Shown piece after piece: positions 25,972-34,549 of a stretch of 64,000 bases of DNA. Within the stretch, counting starts at the first letter, position 1. Each line of letters opens with the position of its first letter. A program made the position numbers and the translations under genes. Under the pieces are notes generated by a model. The model was given only the letters and a program-made list of their open reading frames with translations, ran no database searches and was not told where the DNA came from. The DNA is from CAVTBT01 sp963733065 (lineage in GTDB: Bacteria > Actinomycetota > Thermoleophilia > Gaiellales > Gaiellaceae): contig CAVTBT010000005.1 of assembly GCA_963733065.1 (NCBI GenBank), positions 496,001 to 560,000 of the forward strand, written 5' to 3'.

Positions 25972-27339
25972 TCAGCGCACCTGCTTGATGCGCGCGGTCA
26001 ACTCCTGCACAAGGTTGTACACAGAGCGATCCTCCCGGATCATCCCCGCGATCTTCGACGTCGCGTGGATGACGGTCGTGTGGTCGCGCCCCCCGAACTC
26101 CTTGCCGATCTTGGGCAGCGACGAGTCGGTCAGCTCGCGGGATAGGTACATCGCCACTTGGCGCGGGTAGGCGACGGACTGTGAGCGTCGGGCGGAGCAG
26201 AGCTCTGCGACCGACAGGCCGAAGCGTTCGGAGACCGTCTCCTGAATGCGGGCGATCGACACCTCGGGCGCCTCGCCTTGCGGGAACACGTCCTTGAGGA
26301 CGTTCTCGGCGAGGTCGACGGACATCGGCCGGCCTGTCAGCGACGAGAAGGCGACGACCCGGGTGAGCGCGCCCTCGAGCTCGCGGATGTTCGTCGTCAC
26401 GCGCCCGGCGATGAACGTGAGCACCTCGGGGTCGGTGACGTTGATGCGGTCGATGTTGACCTTCTTGCGAAGGATGGCGATGCGGGTCTCGAGGTCGGGG
26501 GGCTGCACGTCGGTCAGAAGGCCCCATTCGAACCGCGACCGCAGCCGCGCCTCGAGCGTCGCGATCTCCTTCGGCGGGCGGTCCGACGAGATCACAATCT
26601 GCCGGCCGGCCTCGTAGAGCGAGTTGAAGGTGTGGAAGAACTCCTCCTGGATCCGCTCCTTGCCCTCCAGGAACTGGATGTCGTCGACGAGCAGCACGTC
26701 GTAGGTGCGGTAGCGCTGCTTGAAGCCCTCGATGCGCTTGTCGCGGAGCGAGTTGATGAAGTCGTTCATGAATGTCTCGCTCGTCACGTAGCGCGTCGTC
26801 AGTCCCTGGGAGTGCTCGCGCACGTAGTGGCCGATCGCCTGCAAGAGATGGGTCTTGCCGAGCCCGGTGCCGCCGTAGATGAAGAGCGGGTTGTAGGCCT
26901 GCGCCGGCGCCTCCGCGACGGCGAGTGCGGCAGCGTGCGCAAAGCGGTTGGACGACCCGATGACGAACAGGTCGAACGTGTACTTCGGATTCATGCCCGT
27001 GGCCTCGGCAGCGCGGGTCTCCGGGACCGTCGCTGCCGGTGCATCGGCCGCGGCCGGCTGCGGGGAGGGGAACGCTCCGGAGTCGACACGGAGGTGCACG
27101 CGAGTCTCGTTGCCGACGACGTCGCGCACCGCAGCCTTGATCAGGCCGAGGAAGTGGCCCTCGATCCACTCGCGGGTGAAGTCGTTGGGGACGGCGATCG
27201 TGAAGTCGCCCTCGTCGAGCGTGGTGCCGTGGGCCTTCGCGAACCACGTCCCGAACGTCGTCTCGTTGAGCGCCCCTCTGAGCCGACCCGAGACCTCGCT
27301 CCACAGGCTCTCAGCAGTCAGCTCGATTGGGTGCTCCAC
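25972..27339 (-). CDS. dnaA: Chromosomal replication initiator DnaA
   Basis: Initiator ATPase, 455 residues. Domain I (about 1-85), a short Ala/Pro-rich linker, the AAA+ domain with Walker A GGTGLGKTH (about 160) and LLVDDIQFLEGKE, and domain IV with the DnaA-box-binding signature FGGRDHTTVIHA. GTG 27339 is preceded by two identical ribosome-binding-site copies. The gene reads away from the probable origin at 27340-27672. Confidence 0.97.
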   Translation of the reverse strand: MEHPIELTAESLWSEVSGRLRGALNETTFGTWFAKAHGTTLDEGDFTIAVPNDFTREWIEGHFLGLIKAAVRDVVGNETRVHLRVDSGAFPSPQPAAADAPAATVPETRAAEATGMNPKYTFDLFVIGSSNRFAHAAALAVAEAPAQAYNPLFIYGGTGLGKTHLLQAIGHYVREHSQGLTTRYVTSETFMNDFINSLRDKRIEGFKQRYRTYDVLLVDDIQFLEGKERIQEEFFHTFNSLYEAGRQIVISSDRPPKEIATLEARLRSRFEWGLLTDVQPPDLETRIAILRKKVNIDRINVTDPEVLTFIAGRVTTNIRELEGALTRVVAFSSLTGRPMSVDLAENVLKDVFPQGEAPEVSIARIQETVSERFGLSVAELCSARRSQSVAYPRQVAMYLSRELTDSSLPKIGKEFGGRDHTTVIHATSKIAGMIREDRSVYNLVQELTARIKQVR

Positions 27340-27381
27340 CCGTGTCAGGGCTCCTTCGAGCCGTGTCAGGGCTCCTTCGAG
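27340..27381 (-). repeat. Perfect 21-bp tandem duplication carrying the dnaA ribosome-binding site
   Basis: 27340-27360 and 27361-27381 are identical. On the dnaA strand each copy contains GAAGGAG, and the proximal copy ends exactly at GTG 27339, placing AAGGAG about 11 bases before the start. The distal copy is a second, non-productive Shine-Dalgarno. Confidence 0.9.
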
Positions 27382-27596
27382 GGCTCGGGGAAGGCGCGAG
27401 CATAGCAGCGTCCCAGGCGCCGCTCAACCACCGCGGAGGCACCCAAAAGACGGCTGATTTCCAGGTCTTTTTCGGCATCCACATAACTCTCCACACCTGT
27501 GGATAACCGTCCGACCGCCGGTCGTGCCGGTGGCCACGAGCAGCGGTTTCGCGGCCGGGCGAGGCTGTGGAAAAGCGGTCGCGAAAGAGGTCCGTC

Positions 27597-27602
27597 TATA
27601 CT
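27597..27602 (+). promoter_or_regulatory. -10 element (TATACT) of the rpmH-rnpA operon
   Basis: TATACT with a 70-base leader to ATG 27673, next to the TGTGGAAAA DnaA-type box (27566-27574). No clear -35. A DnaA box beside this promoter could link ribosomal-protein expression to initiation, but that is inference. Confidence 0.45.
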
Positions 27603-27672
27603 GCCGCCTCGCTGCCGGGAAGGGACGGCAGCCGCGCCTTCTCTCCTCGTCTCTCCTCCCGAACCAGGCACC

Positions 27673-27807
27673 ATGAAACGCACCTACCAGCCCAACGTGC
27701 GCCGCCGGAAGCGCAAGCACGGCTTCCGCGCCCGGATGTCCAGCCGTGCCGGACGGGCGATCCTCAAGCGCCGCCGGGCGAAGGGCCGCAAGCGGCTCTC
27801 CGCCTAG
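27673..27807 (+). CDS. rpmH: 50S ribosomal protein L34
   Basis: 44 residues, MKRTYQPNVRRRKRKHGFRA onward: the complete, highly basic L34 sequence. ATG 27673 is fixed by the conserved N-terminus; longer upstream reading is spurious. First gene of the rpmH-rnpA-yidD-yidC-jag-rsmG operon. Confidence 0.98.
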   Translation: MKRTYQPNVRRRKRKHGFRARMSSRAGRAILKRRRAKGRKRLSA

Positions 27808-27822
27808 CGCCCATTTCGCCAC

Positions 27823-28179
27823 GTGGAGCGAGCGCAGCGCCGGCAGCGCCTTTCCCGCTCGAAGGACTTCGATGCGGTGTACCGGCGTGGACGCTCTGTT
27901 TCGACCCGCTTCCTGGTGCTCTACTGGTTCCCGCGCGAGGAGGAGGACGCGGAGCCGAGGCTGGGCCTCGCCGTGCCGCGCTCGGTCGGAGGCGCGGTCG
28001 TCCGCAACCGCGTGAAGCGTCAGCTCCGGGAGACCTGGCGCGAGCTCGGCGACCGCGTGCGGCCGGGGCACGACTACGTGCTCGTGGCGCGTCCGGGCCT
28101 GGCTGAGCCTGCCGACACGCGCGGGCACGAGTGGCTGATGGAACGCGTCGGCGAGGTGCTCGAGAAGGCGGCCGCATGA
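27823..28179 (+). CDS. rnpA: Ribonuclease P protein component
   Basis: Protein subunit that helps the RNase P ribozyme mature tRNA 5' ends. 118 residues with the RNR signature VVRNRVKRQLRE (about 64-75) and the N-terminal LSRSKDFDAVYRRG. GTG 27823 begins 15 bases after rpmH. Its stop overlaps yidD as ATGA. Confidence 0.95.
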   Translation: MERAQRRQRLSRSKDFDAVYRRGRSVSTRFLVLYWFPREEEDAEPRLGLAVPRSVGGAVVRNRVKRQLRETWRELGDRVRPGHDYVLVARPGLAEPADTRGHEWLMERVGEVLEKAAA

Positions 28180-28385
28180 AGTACCTCGGGATCGGCCTCG
28201 TCTATGCCTGGCGGTACAGCTTCGGCCTGCTGACGCCGGCCAACACGTGCAAGTACCACCCGAGCTGCTCTCAGTACGCCCTCGACGCACTCCGCAAGTA
28301 CGGGCTGGTGCGGGGCTCCGTGCGGGCCGGCTGGCGGCTGCTCCGCTGCAACCCGTGGAGCCGGGGCGGGGTGGACTACGCGTGA
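28176..28385 (+). CDS. yidD: Membrane protein insertion efficiency factor YidD
   Basis: Small (69-residue) amphipathic protein assisting YidC. It has the family core CKYHPSCSQYALDAL and RLLRCNPWSRGGVDY. ATG 28176 overlaps the rnpA stop; its own stop overlaps the yidC start as GTGA. Confidence 0.95.
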   Translation: MKYLGIGLVYAWRYSFGLLTPANTCKYHPSCSQYALDALRKYGLVRGSVRAGWRLLRCNPWSRGGVDYA

Positions 28386-29209
28386 TCGTCGGCGGGCTGC
28401 TCACGCCGCTCGAGGACCTGCTCACGTGGGCCCTCGTCAACCTCCACGACCTCACCGGCTCCTGGTCGTGGTCGATCGTCGCGCTCACGATCGTCGTTCG
28501 CATCCTGCTCGTGCCGCTGACGGTGCGACAGATCCACTCGATGCAGAACCTGCAGGTGCACGCGCCGGAGATGAAGGCGATCCAGCAGAAGTACAAGTCG
28601 GACCGCAAGCGGCAGAACGAGGAGCTGATGAAGTTCTACCGCGAGAACAACATCAACCCGGCTGCCTCGTGCCTGCCCCTCGTCGCGCAGATCCCGGTCT
28701 TCATCGGCCTCTTCTTCGTGCTGCGCGACTTCCAGGACGAGATCCTGCCCGAGTACCCGGGCAAGGGCGGCCTCGAATGGCTGGGGCTCGTCAACATCAC
28801 CGAGGACACGATCACCGGCTGGGGTCCCGTGCTGCTGGTCGTCTACGTGATCAGCCAGCTCACGTCGACGTACCTGATGTCGACGCAGATGCAGAAGGCG
28901 CAGCGGATTCTGATGCTGACGCTGCCGATCGTCTTCATCCCGTTCATCCTCAACTTCCCGGCCGGCCTGATGATCTACTGGCTGACGACGAACCTGTGGA
29001 CGACGGGCCAGGGCCTCGTGACCAGACGCTTCATCCCCAAGCCCGCGACGCCCGAGAAGCGCAGCTCGCGGACGCCGTCGAAGACAGAGCAGGACGCGGT
29101 CGAAGCGGGTGACGGCGACGCGACCCCGGCTTCGGCACCGGCGCCTGCCGTTGCCGCGACGCCACGGCAGGTGCGCCGCAAGAAGAAGAAGGGTGGCGCT
29201 CGGCGGTGA
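28382..29209 (+). CDS. yidC: Membrane protein insertase YidC/Oxa1
   Basis: Insertase for membrane proteins, 275 residues. Five predicted transmembrane segments; the first cytoplasmic loop is charged (KYKSDRKRQNEELMKFY) and the transmembrane core reads NFPAGLMIYWLTTNLWTTGQ. It lacks the large periplasmic domain of Gram-negative YidC, as expected for a Gram-positive-type protein. The C-terminus is Ala/Pro-rich and ends in a basic tail (RRKKKKGGARR) that may contact ribosomes. GTG 28382. Confidence 0.95.
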   Translation: MIVGGLLTPLEDLLTWALVNLHDLTGSWSWSIVALTIVVRILLVPLTVRQIHSMQNLQVHAPEMKAIQQKYKSDRKRQNEELMKFYRENNINPAASCLPLVAQIPVFIGLFFVLRDFQDEILPEYPGKGGLEWLGLVNITEDTITGWGPVLLVVYVISQLTSTYLMSTQMQKAQRILMLTLPIVFIPFILNFPAGLMIYWLTTNLWTTGQGLVTRRFIPKPATPEKRSSRTPSKTEQDAVEAGDGDATPASAPAPAVAATPRQVRRKKKKGGARR

Positions 29210-29919
29210 CCGAGCACGACCCGCTTTCGGTCGAGTCGACCGGCGAGACGGTGGGCGAGGCGAAGTGGGCGGCGCTTCGCGAGCTCGAGCGGCACGCGCC
29301 CGGCCTCGACAAGTCCGCCGTCCGGTTTCAGGTGGTCAGCGAAGGCGAGCGCGGCCTGCTCGGCGTCGGCTACTCGCCTGCCCGCGTCGTCGCGACGCTC
29401 GCGGAGCCGCCGAACGAGGCCCCGGGCCCTCAGCACGTTCCGCATCCCGGTGAGAGCGAGGATGCCGCCCTCGTGCGGGAGCTTCTCGAGCGGGTCGCCT
29501 ACGAGATCGGGGCTCGCTGCTCCGTCGAGATCGAGGAGACGGACGAGCAGATCGACGCCACGTGGATCGGGCCGGACCTCGGGCTGTTGATCGGCCACCA
29601 CGGCCAGACGATCGACGCCGTGCAGTACCTCGCGAACGCAATCGTCCTGCGTCGCAGCACGGGTGAGGTGCGGCGCAGGGTCGTCGTGGACGCCGCCGGG
29701 TATCGCGGGAGGCGCGAGACGACGCTGCAGGCGCTCGCCCAGCGCAGCGCCGAGCGCGCGTCGGCGACCGGCCAACGCGTTGCGCTCGATCCGATGACCG
29801 CGGTCGAGCGCAAGGTCGTGCACGAGTACCTCAAGGAGGATCCCGAGGTGGAGACGGCGAGCGAGGGCACCGAGCCCAACCGCTACGTCGTCATTCTGCC
29901 GCGCCACGCCGTTGACTGA
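29206..29919 (+). CDS. jag: Jag/KhpB RNA-binding protein
   Basis: 237-residue RNA-binding protein: Jag_N domain (about 1-60, VSEGERGLLGVGYSPARV), KH domain (about 105-165, IGPDLGLLIGHHGQTIDAVQ with its GHHG loop) and R3H domain at the C-terminus (LDPMTAVERKVVHEYL). Commonly next to yidC. Family members form KH-protein complexes that influence cell-wall elongation and division. GTGA overlap with yidC. Confidence 0.93.
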   Translation: MTEHDPLSVESTGETVGEAKWAALRELERHAPGLDKSAVRFQVVSEGERGLLGVGYSPARVVATLAEPPNEAPGPQHVPHPGESEDAALVRELLERVAYEIGARCSVEIEETDEQIDATWIGPDLGLLIGHHGQTIDAVQYLANAIVLRRSTGEVRRRVVVDAAGYRGRRETTLQALAQRSAERASATGQRVALDPMTAVERKVVHEYLKEDPEVETASEGTEPNRYVVILPRHAVD

Positions 29920-30499
29920 CCTGCTCGAGCGGTGGCTCGCGGCGGTGATCGAGACACCCGGCCTGACGGCGTTGCGCGATCCGGCGGAGGCTCGGCGCGT
30001 ACTGCTCGACGACGCGCTGCGAGGTGTAGAGCTCGTGCGCGGCTGGGCGGGGCCCGTGATCGACGTTGGCTCGGGCGGAGGGACGCCCGGGATCCCGCTC
30101 GCCGCCCGTCTCCCCGAGCGCGAGGTGACGGTGCTCGACGCCGAGCGACGCAAGTGCGACTTCCTGCGTCGCTGGGAGCCCGAGCTGCCGAACCTACGTG
30201 TCGTCTGGGGTCGTGCGGAAGCGCAGGGCGTCGACGGCTTCGGAGTGGCGGTCGCAAAGGCGCTCGCGGCTCCACCGGTTGCGGCCGAGTGGTGCCTGCC
30301 GCTCGTCCAGCCCGGCGGTGCGGCGATCCTCTGGGTCGGTCCGAGTGCCGATGCGGGCGCGGTGGCGCGCGTCGCCGAGCGGCTCGCCGGCGAGCCGCTG
30401 GAGAGCCCCGACGGCTTCCTCGTGCTGCGCAAGGTCGGCCCGACGCCCGAGGGCTTCCCCCGACGCCCCGGTGTCGCCAAGAAGCGACCCCTTGCCTAG
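29912..30499 (+). CDS. rsmG: 16S rRNA (guanine-N7)-methyltransferase RsmG
   Basis: SAM-dependent methyltransferase for G527 of 16S rRNA (E. coli numbering). 195 residues; the SAM motif VIDVGSGGGTPGIPLA lies at about 48-63, followed by VTVLDAERRKCDFL. TTG 29912 overlaps the jag stop by eight bases. Last gene of the rpmH operon. Confidence 0.93.
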   Translation: MTDLLERWLAAVIETPGLTALRDPAEARRVLLDDALRGVELVRGWAGPVIDVGSGGGTPGIPLAARLPEREVTVLDAERRKCDFLRRWEPELPNLRVVWGRAEAQGVDGFGVAVAKALAAPPVAAEWCLPLVQPGGAAILWVGPSADAGAVARVAERLAGEPLESPDGFLVLRKVGPTPEGFPRRPGVAKKRPLA

Positions 30500-30502
30500 C
30501 CG

Positions 30503-30784
30503 CCCCTCCCCGCGTTTCGCAGGCGGATCCCGCTGAACTCCAAACGGCGCTTCCGGGAGGCGGTAGGCGCCGGTCGTCGCGCTCGTGGGCCAGAAAGTGC
30601 CACGGGGACACTCGCGCGGGAACCAGTAGATCGGCAGGTGTCGCGTGTCGACCGCCCAGACGAGCGACTCGTCCTTGCTGACGCCTCCGGCGCGCGGGTC
30701 GAACCGCCGAATCGAGGGCTGTTCGCTCACGTGCCAGAGGGCGTGCAGGCCCTCGCCGGCGTAGGGTGGAGCGGGGCCGCGCAC
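30503..30784 (-). CDS. DUF6886-like protein, C-terminus uncertain
   Basis: The only gene-like content of the rsmG-parA gap. The minus-strand frame from GTG 30784 gives LWHVSEQPSIRRFDPR, LVWAVDTRHLPIYWFPRECP and FWPTSATT, a pattern I associate from memory with the DUF6886 family. After about residue 70 the match fades (YRLPEAPF may be a displaced C-terminal piece) and the frame runs on antisense to rsmG to 30194 with no sensible stop. It is either internally deleted or frame-broken. A -10 hexamer seven bases upstream suggests it is, or was, expressed. Function unknown. Confidence 0.4.
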
Positions 30785-30791
30785 GGGCCGG

Positions 30792-30797
30792 AACGTA
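30792..30797 (-). promoter_or_regulatory. Leaderless -10 element (TACGTT) of the DUF6886-like gene
   Basis: TACGTT on the minus strand, seven bases before GTG 30784. Back-to-back with the parA -10 (30823-30828). Confidence 0.35.
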
Positions 30798-30822
30798 CCC
30801 CGGCGGCGGCCGAGGCCGTCTC

Positions 30823-30828
30823 TACACT
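30823..30828 (+). promoter_or_regulatory. Leaderless -10 element (TACACT) of parA-parB
   Basis: TACACT ends six bases before GTG 30835. This supports that GTG over the upstream in-frame starts. Confidence 0.5.
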
Positions 30829-30834
30829 CGGTCC

Positions 30835-31573
<739 letters not shown>

Positions 31574-31590
<17 letters not shown>

Positions 31591-32428
31591 GAAGAAGGGC
31601 CGCGGCCTTGGCCGCGGTCTCGAGGTCCTGATCGGCGGGGCAGGCGAGGCCGAGTTGCAGCACCTGCCCGTCGAGGCGATCCACGCGAATCCGCGACAGC
31701 CGCGACGCCGGTTCGAGCCCGAGGCGACGGCGGGGCTGGCCGCGTCGATCCGCCTGCAGGGGGTGCTCCAGCCCATCGTCGTTCGTCCGCGTGCGGCAGG
31801 CGGGTACGAGGTGATCGCCGGTGAGCGCCGCTGGCGCGCGGCCCGCGAGGCGGGCCTGCCGACGCTGCCGGCGGTCGTCCGGCAGGCGGACGATCGCGAC
31901 ACGCTCTTGATCGGGCTCGTCGAGAACGTGGCGCGTGAGGACCTGTCGCCGATCGAGGAGGCTCGCGCGTACGCGTCGCTCATCGACGAGTTCGAGCTGT
32001 CGCTGGGGGAGGTCGCCGAGCGGGTCGGGCGCTCGAAGCCGTCCGTCTCGAACCGCGTGCGCCTACTCGAGCTTCCCGACGACGTCCTGTGGCTGGTGGC
32101 ACGCGGCGAGCTGTCCGAGGGCCATGCACGCGCCGTTCTGTCGCTGCCGGATCACGACGCGCGGCGGCGGCTTGCACGGCGGATCGCCCGCGACGGTCTC
32201 TCGGTTCGCGCGGCCGAGCGCGCAGCGCGGGACGGAGGCGCCGCGCGACGCCCGCGTCGCACGCCGGCGGCTGTCGCGAATCCCGCGCTCGCCGACCGTG
32301 TCCGCGCCGCGGCGGAGCGCCTTACCGGCCGCTCCGTCCGGATCACAGCCGGCCGGATCGAGATCGCGTTCGCCTCGGAGGTCGAGCTCGAGGAGCTCGC
32401 CGAGGTGCTCGAGACCGCGGCGCCGTAA
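31574..32428 (+). CDS. parB: Chromosome-partitioning protein ParB (Spo0J)
   Basis: CTP-dependent DNA-clamp protein binding parS. 284 residues: RGLGRGLEVLIGG start, ParB/Srx domain with box II GERRWRAAREAG, ENVAREDLSPIEEA, and a helix-turn-helix (LGEVAERVGRSKPSVSNRVRLL). TTG 31574 lies inside the parA end. No consensus parS was noticed nearby by eye. Confidence 0.95.
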
Positions 32429-32444
32429 CCTCGGCCGTCGTGCG

Positions 32445-32472
32445 CTGACGCCTCCAGGCCGTGCGCTACAGT
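32445..32472 (+). promoter_or_regulatory. Promoter of tRNA-Ile
   Basis: CTGACG (32445-32450) and TACAGT (32467-32472) with a 16-base spacer; the tRNA begins 12 bases after the -10. Confidence 0.5.
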
Positions 32473-32483
32473 GACCGCCCCTC

Positions 32484-32557
32484 GGGCGATTAGCTCAGTC
32501 GGTTAGAGCGCCGCTCTGATAAGGCGGAGGTCCCTGGTTCGAGTCCAGGATCGCCCA
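32484..32557 (+). tRNA. tRNA-Ile (GAT anticodon)
   Basis: 74 bases. Acceptor GGGCGAT pairs with ATCGCCC and is followed by discriminator A; D-arm TTAGCTCAGTCGGTTAGAGC; anticodon loop CTGATAA with GAT; T-arm CTGGTTCGAGTCCAG. The 3' CCA is not encoded. A minus-strand methyltransferase frame runs through it. Confidence 0.97.
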
Positions 32558-33713
32558 CTGTCCGAGAGCCGACGGGGGACGATCTCCCGTTCCGCCCGCG
32601 TGTGACGCGGAAGACGGCCGCCGTGTCCGAGTACGCCAGGTCGGGGAGCTCCACCGCCTCCATGTGCGGGTTCTCCGTCAGGAACTCGAGGAAGGCGCGG
32701 CGCTCGCCGTGGCGGCGCTCGCCCTCGGCTCCCGCCCGCCAGTCGTCGAAGATGAGGATCGCCTCGTGCGCGAGGAGGGGCGCGCAGAAGTCCAGCGCAA
32801 CCTTCGTCGACGAGTACAGGTCGCAGTCGACCATGACGACGCTCGCGCGTTCGATACGGAGCTCCTCGGCGCGGCGGCTGGTCAGCGTCTCGTCGAACCA
32901 GCCCTTGACGAGCGTCGTCCGGTCCCAGCGCACGCCCGCCTCGTCGAGCCGCTCCTGCGTCAACGTGATGTCGGCCCTGTACATGCCGGCGCGCCACAGG
33001 ACGTCCTCCTCGTGGCGTGCCGAGGGCAGCCCCTCGAAGGAGTCGAAGCCGAAGATCCGCACATGGTCGAGCCCGAGACTGTCCAGTGCTCTGTGCATCG
33101 ACGTCAGCGACGTGCCGATGTAGACGCCGAACTCGAGGTAGTCGCCGACCCCGTTCGGGCCGTCGGGATGCCGCTCGACGAGCGACCGGAGCATCGAGCG
33201 ATATGCGGGCTCGAGCTCGTGTTGCGCCGCGGCCGGCACCGGCTCCCCCGCGCGCATCCTGGCGTCCCGGCGCAGGTTGTCAAGCGGATGGGCAACACGT
33301 TCCGGCAGCAGCCGGATGAGGTGGTGCAACGCGGTGCTGATCCGGAGTCGCCGAGTGAGGCCGATGCTGCCTGCCAGCAGGCGCCGGCGTCCCGGGCCGC
33401 GGAGCACGCGCGGCGCCGAGCGGACGGTGCGCTGAGCGTGTGCCGGGTCCGGCGCGTGGTCGACGGAGGCCTCGGCCGCCGAATGGTTGTAGCCGAGCAG
33501 GAGAGGTGCGAGCAGGAAGGCGAGAGCTAGCTGGACGGTCCAGCCACGGGCCGGGGGACGTGGATGTGCGGGCTTCACTGGGCGGCGAAGGCTTGAAGGT
33601 GGAACAGACCCCTGCGGGGTTGGAGGGTAACGAGCCTGCCGCAAGGCCGCGCCGGTTCGTTCGCGACGGCGTTTCCAGAGGCCTCGGCGACTCCCCCGAA
33701 CAGCGGTTTCCAT
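32490..33713 (-). CDS. TylF/MycF-family SAM-dependent O-methyltransferase
   Basis: Sugar or small-molecule O-methyltransferase of the TylF family. The SAM motif YLEFGVYIGTSL and IFGFDSFEGLP are clear, as are VVMVDCDLYSSTKVALDF and LIFDDW (metal and substrate loop). The N-terminal 130 residues, with a hydrophobic stretch (VQLALAFLLAPLLLGY), are poorly conserved, so the true start may lie downstream (for example the GTG beginning VLRGPGRRR). The domain ends with AVFRVTR, but no in-frame stop appears until 32490, so the frame crosses the antisense of tRNA-Ile. The acceptor is unknown. Confidence 0.78.
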   Translation of the reverse strand: METAVRGSRRGLWKRRRERTGAALRQARYPPTPQGSVPPSSLRRPVKPAHPRPPARGWTVQLALAFLLAPLLLGYNHSAAEASVDHAPDPAHAQRTVRSAPRVLRGPGRRRLLAGSIGLTRRLRISTALHHLIRLLPERVAHPLDNLRRDARMRAGEPVPAAAQHELEPAYRSMLRSLVERHPDGPNGVGDYLEFGVYIGTSLTSMHRALDSLGLDHVRIFGFDSFEGLPSARHEEDVLWRAGMYRADITLTQERLDEAGVRWDRTTLVKGWFDETLTSRRAEELRIERASVVMVDCDLYSSTKVALDFCAPLLAHEAILIFDDWRAGAEGERRHGERRAFLEFLTENPHMEAVELPDLAYSDTAAVFRVTRGRNGRSSPVGSRTVGDPGLEPGTSALSERRSNRLS

Positions 33714-33732
33714 CGCAGGCCGCTTGGCTACG

Positions 33733-34284
33733 ATGAGCCAGAGGCCGATGCGTGAGATGACCGTCTACGGCGTGAGCTTCGACCTCGTCGGCAAGCAGCC
33801 GATCGTCCTGCTCAAGACGTCCGACGAGAACAAGTTCCTTCCGATCTGGATCGGCCATCCAGAGGCGGCCGCGATCCTGATGAAGCTCCAGGGCGCGGCG
33901 CCGCAGCGGCCGATGACCCACGACCTGCTCACCGACCTGATCTCCGAGCTCGACGCCGAGGTGACGCGGATCACCGTGACCGAGCTGCGCGAGAACACGT
34001 TCTACGCCCGCATCACGCTCGAGCGCAACGGCTCGGAGATCGAGATCGACTCGCGTCCCTCGGACGCCATCGCCCTGGCCGTGCGCGTCGAGGCGAAGAT
34101 CTTTGCCTCGGACGAGGTGATCGAGGAGTCGGGCATCGAGTTCGAGAGCGAGGAGGATGCGGCGAACGACGAGCGCATCAGACGCGTGTCGGCGCTCGGC
34201 GACGTCGACGTCGCCGAGTTCCGCGCCTTCCTCGACACCGTCACACCGGAGGACTTCGCCTCCGACTTCGAGGAAGAGGACTAG
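33733..34284 (+). CDS. Bifunctional nuclease family protein (DUF151)
   Basis: 183 residues with the BFN domain: MTVYGVSFDLVGKQPIVLLK, LPIWIGHPEAAAI and SRPSDAIALAVR. Related proteins show DNase/RNase activity or act as acidic chaperone-like factors, so the role is uncertain. The C-terminus is strongly acidic (FEEED). ATG 33733 or ATG 33748 (MREMTVYGV), the latter matching the usual family start. Its stop overlaps that of the convergent chorismate mutase gene. Confidence 0.85.
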   Translation: MSQRPMREMTVYGVSFDLVGKQPIVLLKTSDENKFLPIWIGHPEAAAILMKLQGAAPQRPMTHDLLTDLISELDAEVTRITVTELRENTFYARITLERNGSEIEIDSRPSDAIALAVRVEAKIFASDEVIEESGIEFESEEDAANDERIRRVSALGDVDVAEFRAFLDTVTPEDFASDFEEED

Positions 34285-34547
34285 CGGCGATCCAGCTCGC
34301 GCTTCGTCAGCGCGAGCACCGACTCGGCGAGCTCGCGGACGCCGGTCTCGGTCAGCGGCCCGCTGTTCGCCGCGAGGAGCGCGTCGACGACCCGCCGTTC
34401 CTGCTCGGGATCGACGAACGCCAGCCCGCGCGCGTCCTTCTCGACCCGGAGCTGCTCGACGATCGCGAGCCGTTCGTTGAGCGCGGCGACGAGCGAGCGG
34501 TCGATCTCGGCGATCCTGGCGCGCAGCTCCTCGATCCGCTCGTCCAC
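34281..34547 (-). CDS. Chorismate mutase (AroQ type)
   Basis: 88-residue all-helical AroQ-fold chorismate mutase, which converts chorismate to prephenate. DERIEELRARIAEIDRSLVAALNERLAIV and KDARGLAFVDPEQERRVV carry the usual Arg/Lys/Glu active-site positions. GTG 34547 begins two bases after the L,D-transpeptidase stop. Free-standing, not fused to prephenate dehydratase. Confidence 0.85.
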   Translation of the reverse strand: MDERIEELRARIAEIDRSLVAALNERLAIVEQLRVEKDARGLAFVDPEQERRVVDALLAANSGPLTETGVRELAESVLALTKRELDRR

Positions 34548-34549
34548 GG

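Larger units (their letters stand above)
27340..27672. other. oriC: Probable chromosomal origin (oriC) between dnaA and rpmH
   Basis: 333 bases without a gene. It contains a consensus DnaA box TGTGGATAA (27498-27506), a strong variant TGTGGAAAA (27566-27574), and weaker matches GCATCCACA (27475-27483) and CTCTCCACA (27487-27495). A locally T-rich run lies near 27466-27473. The boxes lie upstream of dnaA, whereas many actinobacteria have the origin between dnaA and dnaN; that gap here lacks good boxes. GC-skew was not computed. Confidence 0.7.

Noticed and set aside
30766..30834. Upstream in-frame extension of parA
   Set aside because: Non-conserved Arg/Gly-rich residues, and the -10 at 30823-30828 lies inside it.
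32503..32997. Protein frame ending in a peptide read from the tRNA antisense
   Set aside because: The C-terminal peptide is a known tRNA-antisense artefact; the frame is out of phase with the methyltransferase.
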